A stretch of 64,000 nucleotides of DNA from an uncultured Algibacter sp. (GTDB lineage: Bacteria; Bacteroidota; Bacteroidia; Flavobacteriales; Flavobacteriaceae), in NCBI GenBank assembly GCA_947499935.1, contig CANMQH010000009.1, positions 62,001-126,000 of the forward strand. Direction: 5' to 3'. Under the pieces are notes generated by a model, which was given only the letters and a program-made list of their open reading frames with translations, searched no databases and was not told the origin of the DNA. Positions 37,418-46,390 of this stretch are shown piece after piece. Each line of letters opens with the position of its first letter. Positions within the stretch are counted from its first letter, which is position 1. The translations under genes were made by a program, and so were the position numbers.

Positions 37418-38200
37418 TCAAAAATCTTTTTTTCTACATTTTCTGTAAATGTTGAGTACGGGTAAAACTAACCAAAGAGACAAAGCACCAATAGATATAA
37501 ATAGTCCTAAATCAGTTCCAAAAAATTTCTGAAAAACAGCACCAGTATACCCCAATAAGGCTGAAATATCTAATTTCAATAAAATTAAAATACGAGATAA
37601 GTCGATAGGATTAAATAGGGTCGCGCCAATCGAAAAGGAATCTAAAGGATAGGATTGAAAAGCGATAAGCGACATCAAAAATAAACCATCATAAATAACT
37701 GCCATAAAAAGCCATAGCAAAATAGAATAACTAAACCCTTTTATTTTATTCTCATTATACAAAGCGATATTAAACGCAAGGGCAGTGAATATTAGGGTTA
37801 GAAATGTTCCAGTTACAAGAAGCAATACAAAATCCCATATTTCATTAGATTGAAACAATCCGTAAAGTACAAAAGGAATTCCTAACCCTATGATTAGGCT
37901 TATACAAAGTGATAAGCCTACACCTAGATACTGACCTATAAAAATAGAAGATCGCTTAATGGGCTGTGCTAACAGTAATTCTGTAAATTCCTTAGAATTG
38001 TAGTAATACATAACACCAAAGATGGTACCTATAAGTGGTACTAAAATAATAATAACGTTCATTAAAGTGATTACAGCTTTAGAGAGATCGTTATTTAAAA
38101 AGAGTAATACTGACCCTAGTAATAAATAAAACAATAAGTAGACGTAACTCCACCTACTACGTATTAAGTCGAAAAAACTGTATTTTAATATTTTAAGCAT
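37418..38200 (-). CDS. nosY: ABC transporter permease NosY
   Basis: The 260-residue inner-membrane protein has about six helices and is typical of NosY (start MLKILKYSFFDLIRSRWSYVY, ELLLAQPIKRSSIFIGQYLG). With NosF and NosD it forms the transporter needed to mature the CuZ centre of N2O reductase, probably delivering sulfur. Its start overlaps nosF by 8 bp. Last gene of the nos operon. Confidence 0.93.
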   Translation of the reverse strand: MLKILKYSFFDLIRSRWSYVYLLFYLLLGSVLLFLNNDLSKAVITLMNVIIILVPLIGTIFGVMYYYNSKEFTELLLAQPIKRSSIFIGQYLGVGLSLCISLIIGLGIPFVLYGLFQSNEIWDFVLLLVTGTFLTLIFTALAFNIALYNENKIKGFSYSILLWLFMAVIYDGLFLMSLIAFQSYPLDSFSIGATLFNPIDLSRILILLKLDISALLGYTGAVFQKFFGTDLGLFISIGALSLWLVLPVLNIYRKCRKKDF

Positions 38201-38900
38201 CTTCTTGTGTTAAAAGGTTAGCAATGGCGTGTTCAAAATTAGATTCATCAGTTTGAATCTTAAGCGCCTTAATATTTCCTTTAAAGTATACTTGGCCTTC
38301 TAGCAAAAACACAATCTCGTCTGCCATTTCTTCTACAAAACTCATAATGTGAGAAGTAATCAAAATGATTTTCCCTTTAGTTTTTTCCTCTTTTATAAGC
38401 TCTTTTAAATGTATTAAGGCAATAGGATCAAGACCAGTTGTGGGTTCATCTAAAATAATAATAGGACTATCAAACATAAGTGTGAGTACTAAATTCACCT
38501 TTTGTTTTGTACCGCCAGAAAGGTTATTTAGTTTTTTTGATAAGAATGATTCGAGCTTAAACAACGTAATCAATCTTCTATCTTCTCCAGGACGGTTACG
38601 TAAATCCTTTATCATTGATATCAATTCTTTTACGGTAAGATTTGCTGGAAAGTTTGCTATTTGCGGCAAGTAATCTATTTGATCTCTATATTTCCAATCT
38701 TTCTTAATAGATACTTCTCCTACTGATAAATTACCTTTATCTGGAATTACCATTCCCAATAATGCTTTTATTAAGGTCGTTTTACCAGAACCATTAGGGC
38801 CTAAAATGGCAAATATTCCTTTATCCAAGAACTCTAAATCTACACCTTTAAGCACCTGATTTTTTCCAAATTTTTTATGTAATTGCTCTATCTTAATCAT
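38193..38900 (-). CDS. nosF: ABC transporter ATPase NosF
   Basis: The 235-residue ATPase has Walker A GPNGSGKTT (34-42), signature LSGGTKQK, Walker B IIILDEPTTG and switch His in ITSHIM. It powers the NosDFY complex on the cytoplasmic side. It overlaps nosY by 8 bp and nosD by 8 bp, a tightly coupled trio. Confidence 0.95.
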   Translation of the reverse strand: MIKIEQLHKKFGKNQVLKGVDLEFLDKGIFAILGPNGSGKTTLIKALLGMVIPDKGNLSVGEVSIKKDWKYRDQIDYLPQIANFPANLTVKELISMIKDLRNRPGEDRRLITLFKLESFLSKKLNNLSGGTKQKVNLVLTLMFDSPIIILDEPTTGLDPIALIHLKELIKEEKTKGKIILITSHIMSFVEEMADEIVFLLEGQVYFKGNIKALKIQTDESNFEHAIANLLTQEDA

Positions 38901-40137
38901 TGTACCTTTTTATTTGTGGTGTCATATCTAGTAAATTATCTGGAGTAAACACTGGTGAAACCTTTTCTGAAAAATCAATAATATCGATAAAAAGACTTCG
39001 CATTAAAATGATGGTTTCTGGCGTTTTATTAACGATATAAGAAAATAGTTTTACCGGTCTATACGGAACATCGCCTATACCATCTTTATCAAGATCATAT
39101 CCTGTGTAACTACTCCAGTAATTATGCCGAAAAATATTATCGTTAATCTTACTATGGTAGGACACATCAAAAGAGTTATATAAAAAATTATTCTTTTCAA
39201 ACGTGTTAGTATAGCAAGCGCCTAGAACTTTTATCGCATATCCATTACTTATAAAGTCATTACCAGAGTACATTACCCTGTTAGACCCTTCTATGTTTAT
39301 AGCAACTGTATTTTCTTCAAATACATTGTCTTTTATCTCGGCATCATTTATTTCTTTCAAAAGCAATCCAAAAGCTGCTGTTCCCCAATTTTTCTTAAAT
39401 GTGTTATTAAGCATTTTAATCCGCTTTGAAAACATTACAGCAACACCTGCCCCGTTGTTTTCAAAGGTGTTATTCGTATAGAGATCGTCATTAGAAAACA
39501 TAAAATGTAAACCATAACGCAGATTATCTGTACTTACATTATCGTTTATAATAATATGATCTGAAAACTCTAAGTAGATTCCATCTCTCACTTTCTGAAC
39601 GATGTTTTTTTCTACCACAATATTTTTTGAATACCATAACTGGATGCCGTTTCCAGAATTATATTCATCTTGAGCATCTCCTATTACTTTGTTATGGTAA
39701 ATCCTTCCATTGTTCGATTTTTCAATATAAATACCAAAAAAGAGTTTCTCCAGTACTACATTTTGTATCAAGAAATTTTCACTTCTCACTACTCGTATTG
39801 CCGCGTGATCACTAGTATAACTTGTGCCTACATTAATGATGAACAAACCATCTATAGTTACATTATCTGAAACTACACGTATAATTTCACCTTGATCTTC
39901 GCCATCGATTACAGGAAAATTTTCGCCTTTAATAGTGAGTGGTTTATCTACTACAATATTATACTCTTTGTATGTTCCTTTTTTAACCAAAATGGTATCG
40001 CCTGCTACTGCAGTGTTGATAGCATCTTGAAGTGAAGTCACATCACAGTTGCTGCACACCTCAATAGTTTGTGCAAATAGTTGCAAGCCCCAAAATAGAG
40101 ACAATACAAAGAGAGTTTTTTTGAGTAGCTTAATCAT
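38893..40137 (-). CDS. nosD: NosD, periplasmic beta-helix copper/sulfur maturation protein
   Basis: The 414-residue protein has a signal peptide (about 1-22, ending in LFAQ) and a right-handed parallel beta-helix of CASH/PbH1 repeats (for example NGRIYHNKVIGD, NIVVEKNIVQKVRDGIYLEF, FENNGAGVAVMFSKR). It is the periplasmic partner of NosFY in building CuZ. Two cysteines at CSNCD (28-31) near the mature N-terminus may bind metal. It lies 5 bp after the barrel fusion gene. Confidence 0.94.
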   Translation of the reverse strand: MIKLLKKTLFVLSLFWGLQLFAQTIEVCSNCDVTSLQDAINTAVAGDTILVKKGTYKEYNIVVDKPLTIKGENFPVIDGEDQGEIIRVVSDNVTIDGLFIINVGTSYTSDHAAIRVVRSENFLIQNVVLEKLFFGIYIEKSNNGRIYHNKVIGDAQDEYNSGNGIQLWYSKNIVVEKNIVQKVRDGIYLEFSDHIIINDNVSTDNLRYGLHFMFSNDDLYTNNTFENNGAGVAVMFSKRIKMLNNTFKKNWGTAAFGLLLKEINDAEIKDNVFEENTVAINIEGSNRVMYSGNDFISNGYAIKVLGACYTNTFEKNNFLYNSFDVSYHSKINDNIFRHNYWSSYTGYDLDKDGIGDVPYRPVKLFSYIVNKTPETIILMRSLFIDIIDFSEKVSPVFTPDNLLDMTPQIKRYND

Positions 40138-40142
40138 AAGAA

Positions 40143-41519
40143 TTATAAAATACTATATTTTACACCTGCATTAATGGTTAACGTTTCGTCCATAGAAATA
40201 CCGTTGTATTTCTGATATAAAGGTAATCCTATTTCAAAGCCTAATGAGAGTTTGTTGTTAACCAACCCATTAAAACCGATATAACTTCTTAAGATTTCCC
40301 CTCCATAATTATTTGTTGATGCGGTAGTTACCATCATAGGATTTAGCTCACTATCTATACCAGTAATCATTCCTTCAGATGTTCCCTGGACTCTTAAAGA
40401 TGTACTGAATTGCGGCACAAAAGAATAAGACCCCCAAAGATTGAGTTCGTATAAATTCCCGAAGCGATAATCTTCACTATTTCTACCTGTTCTTATGGTG
40501 TTAAGTTGTTGTATTCCCCATGATAAATTATCTGTATTTCCTTTTATAGTTGCTCCTATAGTTACATCAAAAGTACCTGAACCTAATTGCATCGCGTATG
40601 GCAGTTTAATAGCCTTCATCGTAGGAGTATTATCTCTATTTTTAATGTCCCCTATTGGAATATTAAACGTACTATTGAGATGGGCTGTTGTATTTAATGT
40701 TGACCACAAACTGTATAACGCACCTATCTTTAAATCACCTATCCCAGATGATTGTGTCTCAAAATCCCGTTGTACGATCATTCCATTAGACATCATCATT
40801 TGAGCTGTTAGGTTCATTTGTTTAGTAGCAAAACTCTGCATCAACATCAGCGTTAATTCATCTGATGGCGCGTACATAACACCAAGCATGTACATCTGCA
40901 TCGTCATATCTTGAGGTGCCACCATAAAATCTTGGAAAATGTCTTGATTTTCAATTTTATCTGAGCCTCTTCGATTACCATCCATTGCCATATGCATTAC
41001 TCTAAAGGAAACCATTACACCTCCTTTGGGATGTAAGTGATCTCCCATTATGCCTATAGGTCCGTGTGCATCTGATCTGTGATGATTATGATGTGAATGC
41101 TCCACAGCGCCGTAACTTGAACCTTTAAACTTTGCTAATAAGGCAGTCCAATTCATAACCGATCCCGAAGATACTTGTAAAGCATCATCTTTACTTGCAT
41201 AGGCCGATAAAAAAGCCCCCATTGGGCTAGGTCTATCATAACTCTTTACATAAAATGCGGTTGTTGCATTTATTAAAACTCCTGTATTAAAATCTGTGAC
41301 TTTTAACGTATGGATATTTTTTTCTGTTTTTTGATAATTAATAAGGCATTCAATGGCATCAAATTCTAAAACGATACTATTTTGACCAATAGCCGTTGCT
41401 ATGAATTTTTGATCGTTAATAGCCATACTACAATGTGTACAACTCGATATTGTTTGCCCTAATACTACTCTTGGGAGTAGACATAAGAATCCTATAAAAA
41501 TTATTTTATATAATTTCAT
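40143..41519 (-). CDS. NosL-domain/outer-membrane beta-barrel fusion protein
   Basis: The 458-residue protein starts with a signal peptide (1 to about 22). A NosL-type domain follows (about 24-135) with Cys27, Cys30 and Met32 in SCTHCSMAI, then FDAIECLINYQ and SPMGAFLSAYASK. A His-rich linker (HSHHNHHRSDAHG, about 142-154) leads to a C-terminal barrel (about 155-458) that looks like PF13557-type outer-membrane channels and is rich in Met (for example MTMQMYMLGVMYAP, QMMMSNGMI). It sits between nosL and nosD. NosL binds Cu(I) for NosZ, so an outer-membrane copper uptake or loading role is inferred. Domain reading is by eye. Confidence 0.8.
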   Translation of the reverse strand: MKLYKIIFIGFLCLLPRVVLGQTISSCTHCSMAINDQKFIATAIGQNSIVLEFDAIECLINYQKTEKNIHTLKVTDFNTGVLINATTAFYVKSYDRPSPMGAFLSAYASKDDALQVSSGSVMNWTALLAKFKGSSYGAVEHSHHNHHRSDAHGPIGIMGDHLHPKGGVMVSFRVMHMAMDGNRRGSDKIENQDIFQDFMVAPQDMTMQMYMLGVMYAPSDELTLMLMQSFATKQMNLTAQMMMSNGMIVQRDFETQSSGIGDLKIGALYSLWSTLNTTAHLNSTFNIPIGDIKNRDNTPTMKAIKLPYAMQLGSGTFDVTIGATIKGNTDNLSWGIQQLNTIRTGRNSEDYRFGNLYELNLWGSYSFVPQFSTSLRVQGTSEGMITGIDSELNPMMVTTASTNNYGGEILRSYIGFNGLVNNKLSLGFEIGLPLYQKYNGISMDETLTINAGVKYSIL

Positions 41520-41551
41520 AACCTATTATTTTAACAAATGTGTTGCTAGTT

Positions 41552-41998
41552 TTACCTTTTTTTTAGGTGCATTTTTAATTCTTCCCAGTTATATAAATCC
41601 CCTCCCTTTTTAGATTGTACTTTCTCAGCACTTGCTTTAACTTGAAAAGCTGTAAGATTAGCTCCCATAGGGCTAGGTATATTTTCACTTATTAAAAACG
41701 TCGCCTCTTTGGTTGGAATGAGCGCTGTTGGTGTTTCGTAATAATTAGTAAGCAAACTGTTAATTAGAAGCTCTTTATTTTCACTTATATAATTAAGCAT
41801 ACATTCTGTTGCATCAAATTTGAAGACCTTCCCTTTATCTGTAATTAATTCAGAACCGTGTATTTTATCAACGATAGTCATTTTACAAAAGTGGCAACCG
41901 TCGTTTCCGTAATCTATGGTTTGTGGTCCTATGGTACAACTGTTTATTAAGAACAGGACTAATACCATTAGAGAGATTTTAAATCGTGTTTTCATCAT
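41552..41998 (-). CDS. nosL: NosL copper chaperone lipoprotein
   Basis: The 148-residue lipoprotein has lipobox ending in INSC (Cys21). The metal site is CHFCKM (Cys35, Cys38, Met40), and KFDATECML and SPMGANLTAFQ are diagnostic of NosL. It delivers Cu(I) to apo-NosZ in the periplasm. It overlaps the upstream membrane gene by 20 bp. The next gene encodes a second NosL domain fused to a barrel. Confidence 0.95.
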   Translation of the reverse strand: MMKTRFKISLMVLVLFLINSCTIGPQTIDYGNDGCHFCKMTIVDKIHGSELITDKGKVFKFDATECMLNYISENKELLINSLLTNYYETPTALIPTKEATFLISENIPSPMGANLTAFQVKASAEKVQSKKGGDLYNWEELKMHLKKR

Positions 41999-42608
41999 TT
42001 GTTATTTTTGAACGTTTACCTACATAAAAAGCAACGAGTGTAAATATCATTCCTACGCCCATTAAATAGCCTCCCAATCTAGGATAAGAATAAGCATCAA
42101 AATTGAGCATTTTTTGATGTCCAAATAGTGGAGGTTTATAACTCATGGGGGTACCATCTGGATTTTGTAATTTCATTATGGCTTTAGGGTCTAGATTAGT
42201 TCCATAATCAATCATCCAAGTATTAAAATCGTACATACCCAATACATCTAATATCGTCATTATAATCAACCATCCCAAAAACCAGTGATAGCCCACTTTA
42301 CCAAATAACCCTAACAAACCTATAATTACACCAAATGCAGACATTGAACCTATTACTAATGGAAAAACGCTAAACTCCCACATATCCTTGGGTTTTGGAA
42401 TGGTTTTCATCCCTATATAATGGTTAAGTCCATCAATATTTTTAATATCAAACTCATTCATTCCTTGAATACCATCTATGTATATATTCATTCCTAATGG
42501 TTCGGGATATTGTGGTGCGCCTAGCATAATATTCCATAACGGAAATTTGAATAGACTCGTTAATAACAGGGCACCAATAATCATAAGAATACTTGCTTTT
42601 TTCATCAC
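41979..42608 (-). CDS. Four-helix membrane protein downstream of nosZ (NosB-like)
   Basis: The 209-residue protein has about four helices (about 6-25, 83-106, 112-130, 180-200). A loop is rich in Pro and Asn (GAPQYPEPLGMNIYID, PLFGHQKMLNFDAYSYPRLG). Clade II nos clusters often carry an integral membrane gene, nosB, just behind nosZ; position and topology fit, but I cannot confirm homology by eye. It overlaps nosL by 20 bp. Confidence 0.7.
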   Translation of the reverse strand: MMKKASILMIIGALLLTSLFKFPLWNIMLGAPQYPEPLGMNIYIDGIQGMNEFDIKNIDGLNHYIGMKTIPKPKDMWEFSVFPLVIGSMSAFGVIIGLLGLFGKVGYHWFLGWLIIMTILDVLGMYDFNTWMIDYGTNLDPKAIMKLQNPDGTPMSYKPPLFGHQKMLNFDAYSYPRLGGYLMGVGMIFTLVAFYVGKRSKITNDENTI

Positions 42609-42629
42609 TGCAAAATTTATTGAGATTAC

Positions 42630-42643
42630 GCTTTCGCGAAAGC
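42630..42643. repeat. GCTTTCGCGAAAGC palindrome
   Basis: A perfect 14-bp palindrome lies in the gap between nosZ and the NosB-like gene. A degraded form is at 23170. It may form a hairpin affecting the balance between nosZ and downstream genes. Confidence 0.6.
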
Positions 42644-42716
42644 ATACTTATATTACTAATCTTTTATAAGCAGGTAGAACTATGGAGCAATGCCTGCCAT
42701 AAAAATCAACCAATAA

Positions 42717-44681
42717 TTAGTCTTCACCTAGAGACCAACTGATTTCTATATTAGAATTTGCTGGCGAAACTCTAATATACCCCTGCATTTCTTGGTGAAG
42801 TGCAGAGCAAAAATCTGTACAGTAGAATGGCCAAACACCTACTTGTTTAGGTTCCCATAGAGAAGACTTAGTTTGACCAGGCATTATTAGTAACTCTGAA
42901 GAGTTCTGTCCTATCATTGCAAACCCGTGAGGCACATCAAAATCTTGCTCATGGTTTGTAATGTGAAAATATACTTTGTCTCCTACTTTTACCCCTTCTA
43001 TATTATCTGGTGTAAAATGGCTACGTATTGTTGACATATAAATATGCACTTCGTTTCCTTTACGTTCTACACGTGCTTGGTCTGGACTCGTTACCGCATA
43101 TGGGTGTTTATTTTCATCTAATCTATAAATTTTTTTAGCTTTTGGTGCTAATAATTCAGCAGGAATACCAGCAGCGTAATGTGGTTCTCCGTGCGTAGGA
43201 AAATCATAAAGTAGTTCCATTTTCTCGCCAGAGATATCATAAATCTGTGCAGAATGTTCCATTTCTGGCCCTACAGGTAGGTATCTATCCTTTGTGATTT
43301 TATTTAATGCTACTACATATTTACCAAACGGTTTTCTTGAGTTGCCCCCTGGTATCATCAAGTGCCCTACAGAGTAATAGGTAGGTTTTCTATCAATAAC
43401 CTCCCAAGTGCCTAGTTTCCATTTTACTACCTCAGAAGAAATAAAGAATGTGGTATATGCATTTCCTTTACCATCAAACTCTGTATGAAGTGGTCCTAAA
43501 CCACCACTTTTTACTGTTCCTGCTAGAACATCTTCAAATTTTAAAATTGGAATACCATACGCTTCACCATCAAATTTTTCTCCTTCAATTGCAGCTATCA
43601 TGTTATCGAAGGAATGCACTGTAAGATCTGCAGATAATTTACCATTACCAATAATATAATTTCCCGTTGGATCTACATCACAACCATGCGGTGATTTAGG
43701 TGTAGGTAAAAAGAATACTGCACCAGGCACATCAAGTGGGTTTACGGTGAGTACTTCTTTTTTCATTGTGCTAGTAGCCGTGTGTGTTGCCTCATCATAT
43801 ATATTATGCGCATACTTTGCAGGTACTTTTTTACCACCTCCACTATTTACATATTCTTCTACTTTTTTCCAGTTTATAGCTGCAATGAAGTCCTTATCAT
43901 TCTGTGAGGAATTTACTTCTTGTAATGAGTTAGCTTCCTCAGTATTATAGGTAGTGAAGAAAAACCAACCGTGAGATTTACCTCGTCCTGGATGAGAAAG
44001 ATCATAATTGAAACCAGGCATGATAATCTGGAATTTAATATCCATATGTCCGTGTTTAGGATCTACACTTATAAATGATAGCGCCCCTTGAAAATTTCCT
44101 TTATACTCATTGATAGGCATATCGCGTTGTGGAATAGGTACTGAAAATCGTGTACCTGCTACTACATATTCAGAATTTTCAGTAACAAAAGAAGAACTGT
44201 GATTACCAGCACTATTAGGAACTTCGATAATCTCTTCGGTCTCAAAAGTGGTTAAACTAATTCTCGCAATACGAGGTGTATTATTACCATTAATAAAAAT
44301 CCATCGTCCATCTAGTTCTCCATTAGTTTGAGAAATATCTGGATGGTGAGAATCATCCCAAGGCACAAAACCGTGAGAGGTTTCAAGCATAGGTTTTGTT
44401 TCTTCAGAATAGCCATACCCAGACGTTGGAAATTGAGAGAATACAGGTATTTCCTTAAACATTCTACCAGACGGCAAGCCGTAAACAGTCAAGTTACCGC
44501 TATAACCGCCTGACATAAATGCATAGAATTCGTCGTGCTCACCAGGGGCTACGTACACTTTTTCAGCGTTACTAGAGTTTAGTGCTCCGCTTGATTTATT
44601 CTGTCCATTATTATTACCACAACTGGTAAGCAGTATTAAAGCGCCAAATAATGACAAAAGTTGAAATTTATATGTTTTCAT
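42717..44681 (-). CDS. nosZ: Nitrous oxide reductase, clade II, lipoprotein type
   Basis: NosZ reduces N2O to N2 in the periplasm. The 654-residue protein has a Sec signal ending in LTSC (Cys21) and no Tat motif, so it is clade II and predicted to be membrane-anchored. The N-terminal propeller carries CuZ histidines in DDSHHPDIS, KSHGWFF, SPHGCDVD, PLHTEFD and EHSAQIYD. The C-terminal cupredoxin binds CuA through Cys621, Cys625, His629 and Met632 in CTDFCSALHQEM. All expected ligands are visible, so it should be active. It is third in the nos operon. Confidence 0.97.
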   Translation of the reverse strand: MKTYKFQLLSLFGALILLTSCGNNNGQNKSSGALNSSNAEKVYVAPGEHDEFYAFMSGGYSGNLTVYGLPSGRMFKEIPVFSQFPTSGYGYSEETKPMLETSHGFVPWDDSHHPDISQTNGELDGRWIFINGNNTPRIARISLTTFETEEIIEVPNSAGNHSSSFVTENSEYVVAGTRFSVPIPQRDMPINEYKGNFQGALSFISVDPKHGHMDIKFQIIMPGFNYDLSHPGRGKSHGWFFFTTYNTEEANSLQEVNSSQNDKDFIAAINWKKVEEYVNSGGGKKVPAKYAHNIYDEATHTATSTMKKEVLTVNPLDVPGAVFFLPTPKSPHGCDVDPTGNYIIGNGKLSADLTVHSFDNMIAAIEGEKFDGEAYGIPILKFEDVLAGTVKSGGLGPLHTEFDGKGNAYTTFFISSEVVKWKLGTWEVIDRKPTYYSVGHLMIPGGNSRKPFGKYVVALNKITKDRYLPVGPEMEHSAQIYDISGEKMELLYDFPTHGEPHYAAGIPAELLAPKAKKIYRLDENKHPYAVTSPDQARVERKGNEVHIYMSTIRSHFTPDNIEGVKVGDKVYFHITNHEQDFDVPHGFAMIGQNSSELLIMPGQTKSSLWEPKQVGVWPFYCTDFCSALHQEMQGYIRVSPANSNIEISWSLGED

Positions 44682-44715
44682 TGCTTATTATTTTTAATTA
44701 TTATCCTTTGTTTAT

Positions 44716-45284
44716 TTAATTTGATTGAGGTAAAATCACTTTGTCGACTACGTGAACTATACCATTACCAGCTTTTACACTTCCTAGTATTTTAGCTCCG
44801 CCTACGTATACATCATCTCCTTTTACTTCTACAGTAGCATTTGTATCATCTGCTTGACCAAGTTTTTTAAAAAGTTTTTATCATAATTACCAGCTGTTAC
44901 GTGATGTTTTAAAATAGCTGCTAGTTTTTCTTTATTTTCGGGCTTAAGCAAATCCTCCACAGTTCCTGCTGGTAAAGCTTTAAAAGCGGCATTAGTAGGA
45001 GCAAATACCATTAAAGGTCCTGCGTTTACGAGCACGTTTTCTAAGTTTGCTGCTTGCACCGCTGCAACAAGTGTTGTATGATCTGGCGACTTAATCGCTA
45101 TTTGCAAAACATTTGGCGTAGAACTCTCATCTTCAATAAAGGCTTGACCTTTTTGACTCTGTGAAACAGCCTCTGTACTAATTTGATTAGTGATTATTTC
45201 TTCCTTTACTTCATTTTTACAACTGTATAAAACAATCAAAAAAACTGCCACTGGAAATACTTTAAATAAATGGATGATTTTCAT
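44716..45284 (-). pseudogene. Fasciclin (FAS1) domain lipoprotein with a one-base frameshift
   Basis: The open frame from ATG at 45284 reads a lipoprotein signal (LYSC, Cys22) and most of a FAS1 domain (VLVNAGPLMVFAPTNAAFKA, ILKHHVTAGNYDKNFLK), then derails and stops at 44829. One extra A in the run of six A at the NFLK codons restores KLGQADDTNATVEVKGDD and the closing GNGIVHVVDKVILPQSN to a stop at 44716. FAS1 proteins of this kind often accompany nos genes in Bacteroidota, with unclear role. The break is a homopolymer indel, so it may be a sequencing error or a real loss. Confidence 0.8.
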
Positions 45285-45291
45285 AATGTTA

Positions 45292-45798
45292 TTATTTTAA
45301 GGTTCGGAAATATTCAAGAATGTCTCGAGCTTGCTCTTCAGTTAAATTCTGATTTGCCATTGCTGCTCCGTTAAACTCAACTAATAAATCTTTCGCACAT
45401 TGATCTTCTTCAGTCATTAACTTTGGATCCAAAATCATATTCATTACCCATTCTGGACTTCTACGCTCTAATATCCCTGTAGGGTTAGGTCCTATAAAAC
45501 GTTTGTTTATTTTATGACAAGCTGTACAATTAGTTTTAAATAGCACTGCTCCCCTTTCTGCCATTGTATTATCTATAGTTGGGCTTAGTTCTAAATTTTT
45601 GACTTTACCTACACCTTTATTGTCTAAAGTAATCCTCTTAGAAGCTGGAACTACATCAGATCTTGGTGTTTCTTTTTTTGTTTCAACTTTAGGTTTTTGG
45701 TTATATTTAAATTTTTCTTTTTTCTTATCTTCTTTTCCTCCGCAGCTTATTAATAGTCCTAATGTTAAAAAAAATACGAATTTGATTATTCTAGTCAT
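45292..45798 (-). CDS. Monohaem c-type cytochrome lipoprotein, first gene of the nos operon
   Basis: The 168-residue protein has a lipobox ending in ISC (Cys19), a Lys-rich linker, and one haem site CTACH (Cys91, Cys94, His95). The distal Met is likely the one in NGAAMANQNLT. It should pass electrons in the periplasm to NosZ; this is inferred from its position at the head of the operon. It lies 7 bp before the FAS1 gene. The start at 45798 is preceded by a TAnnTTTG box and an FNR-like dyad. Confidence 0.92.
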   Translation of the reverse strand: MTRIIKFVFFLTLGLLISCGGKEDKKKEKFKYNQKPKVETKKETPRSDVVPASKRITLDNKGVGKVKNLELSPTIDNTMAERGAVLFKTNCTACHKINKRFIGPNPTGILERRSPEWVMNMILDPKLMTEEDQCAKDLLVEFNGAAMANQNLTEEQARDILEYFRTLK

Positions 45799-45838
45799 AG
45801 CGTTAAGGTGTTATGTATTAATATTTATTTTAATACTT

Positions 45839-45881
45839 CAAAATTAAGTGAGAAAAAAAAAAGAAAAGATGACTTTTATCA
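45839..45881 (-). promoter_or_regulatory. nos operon promoter with FNR/CRP-like site
   Basis: On the minus strand TGATAAAAGTCA (45881-45870) precedes TAATTTTG (45846-45839). The dyad centre is 33.5 bp from the first T of TTTG, putting the activator near -42. Confidence 0.75.
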
Positions 45882-45937
45882 TATATAGGATATTCTTGTC
45901 TTTTTTATTTGTAGAGCTAATATTTAATAGATTATAT

Positions 45938-46383
45938 ATGCTTTCTTAAGCTTGTAAACATGGTATAAAAGCTCTGATTGATAGCAAAGAATAGCGTAGG
46001 AGAATGTTGTACACCTATCTAATGTTGCAACAGCAATAGGTTCCCAACTGCTTCTGCTGGAAAAAAAATTACAGAAACTAGTTAAAAGTAATATAGTAGG
46101 ATTTACAAGAGGTTCTCATGGAGGATTTCATATAACTGAAGAAAATATACTCAATACTAAATTAGTAAAGATTATCGAAGTTATTGATGGTGATTCTGTT
46201 TATAATAGATGTGGCTTAGGCTTGTCTTAATGTAATGAAATCATGTTGCCATTATACGAAAAATTCAAGTTTGTGAGAGATGATTTTAAAACTATATTAA
46301 AAGGCACAACTCTAAAAGACTTAGTATCTCAACTAGAAAATGGTATTGCATTTTTAAAATTAGGAATTAAATACTTTAAATAA
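45938..46383 (+). pseudogene. Decayed Rrf2-family transcriptional regulator
   Basis: From ATG at 45938 the frame reads MLS, stop, ACKHGIKALI. A scrambled stretch follows, then a second frame reads KLQKLVKSNIVGFTRGSHGG, ENILNTKLVKIIEVIDGDSV and YNRCGLGLS, then another stop, and CNEIMLPLYEKF to a stop at 46381. This is the plan of an Rrf2 regulator (winged HTH plus a Cys-containing Fe-S segment), with two in-frame stops, a frameshift and a lost C-terminal cysteine. Rrf2 regulators of the NsrR kind sense NO. It is divergent from the nos operon, where an intact copy would make sense. Confidence 0.85.
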
Positions 46384-46390
46384 AATTATT

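Noticed and set aside
37418-45798. Nos genes as part of a mobile island
   Set aside because: No integrase, direct repeats or tRNA junction could be shown; the tRNA-Ser next to it has no second 3' copy that I can find.
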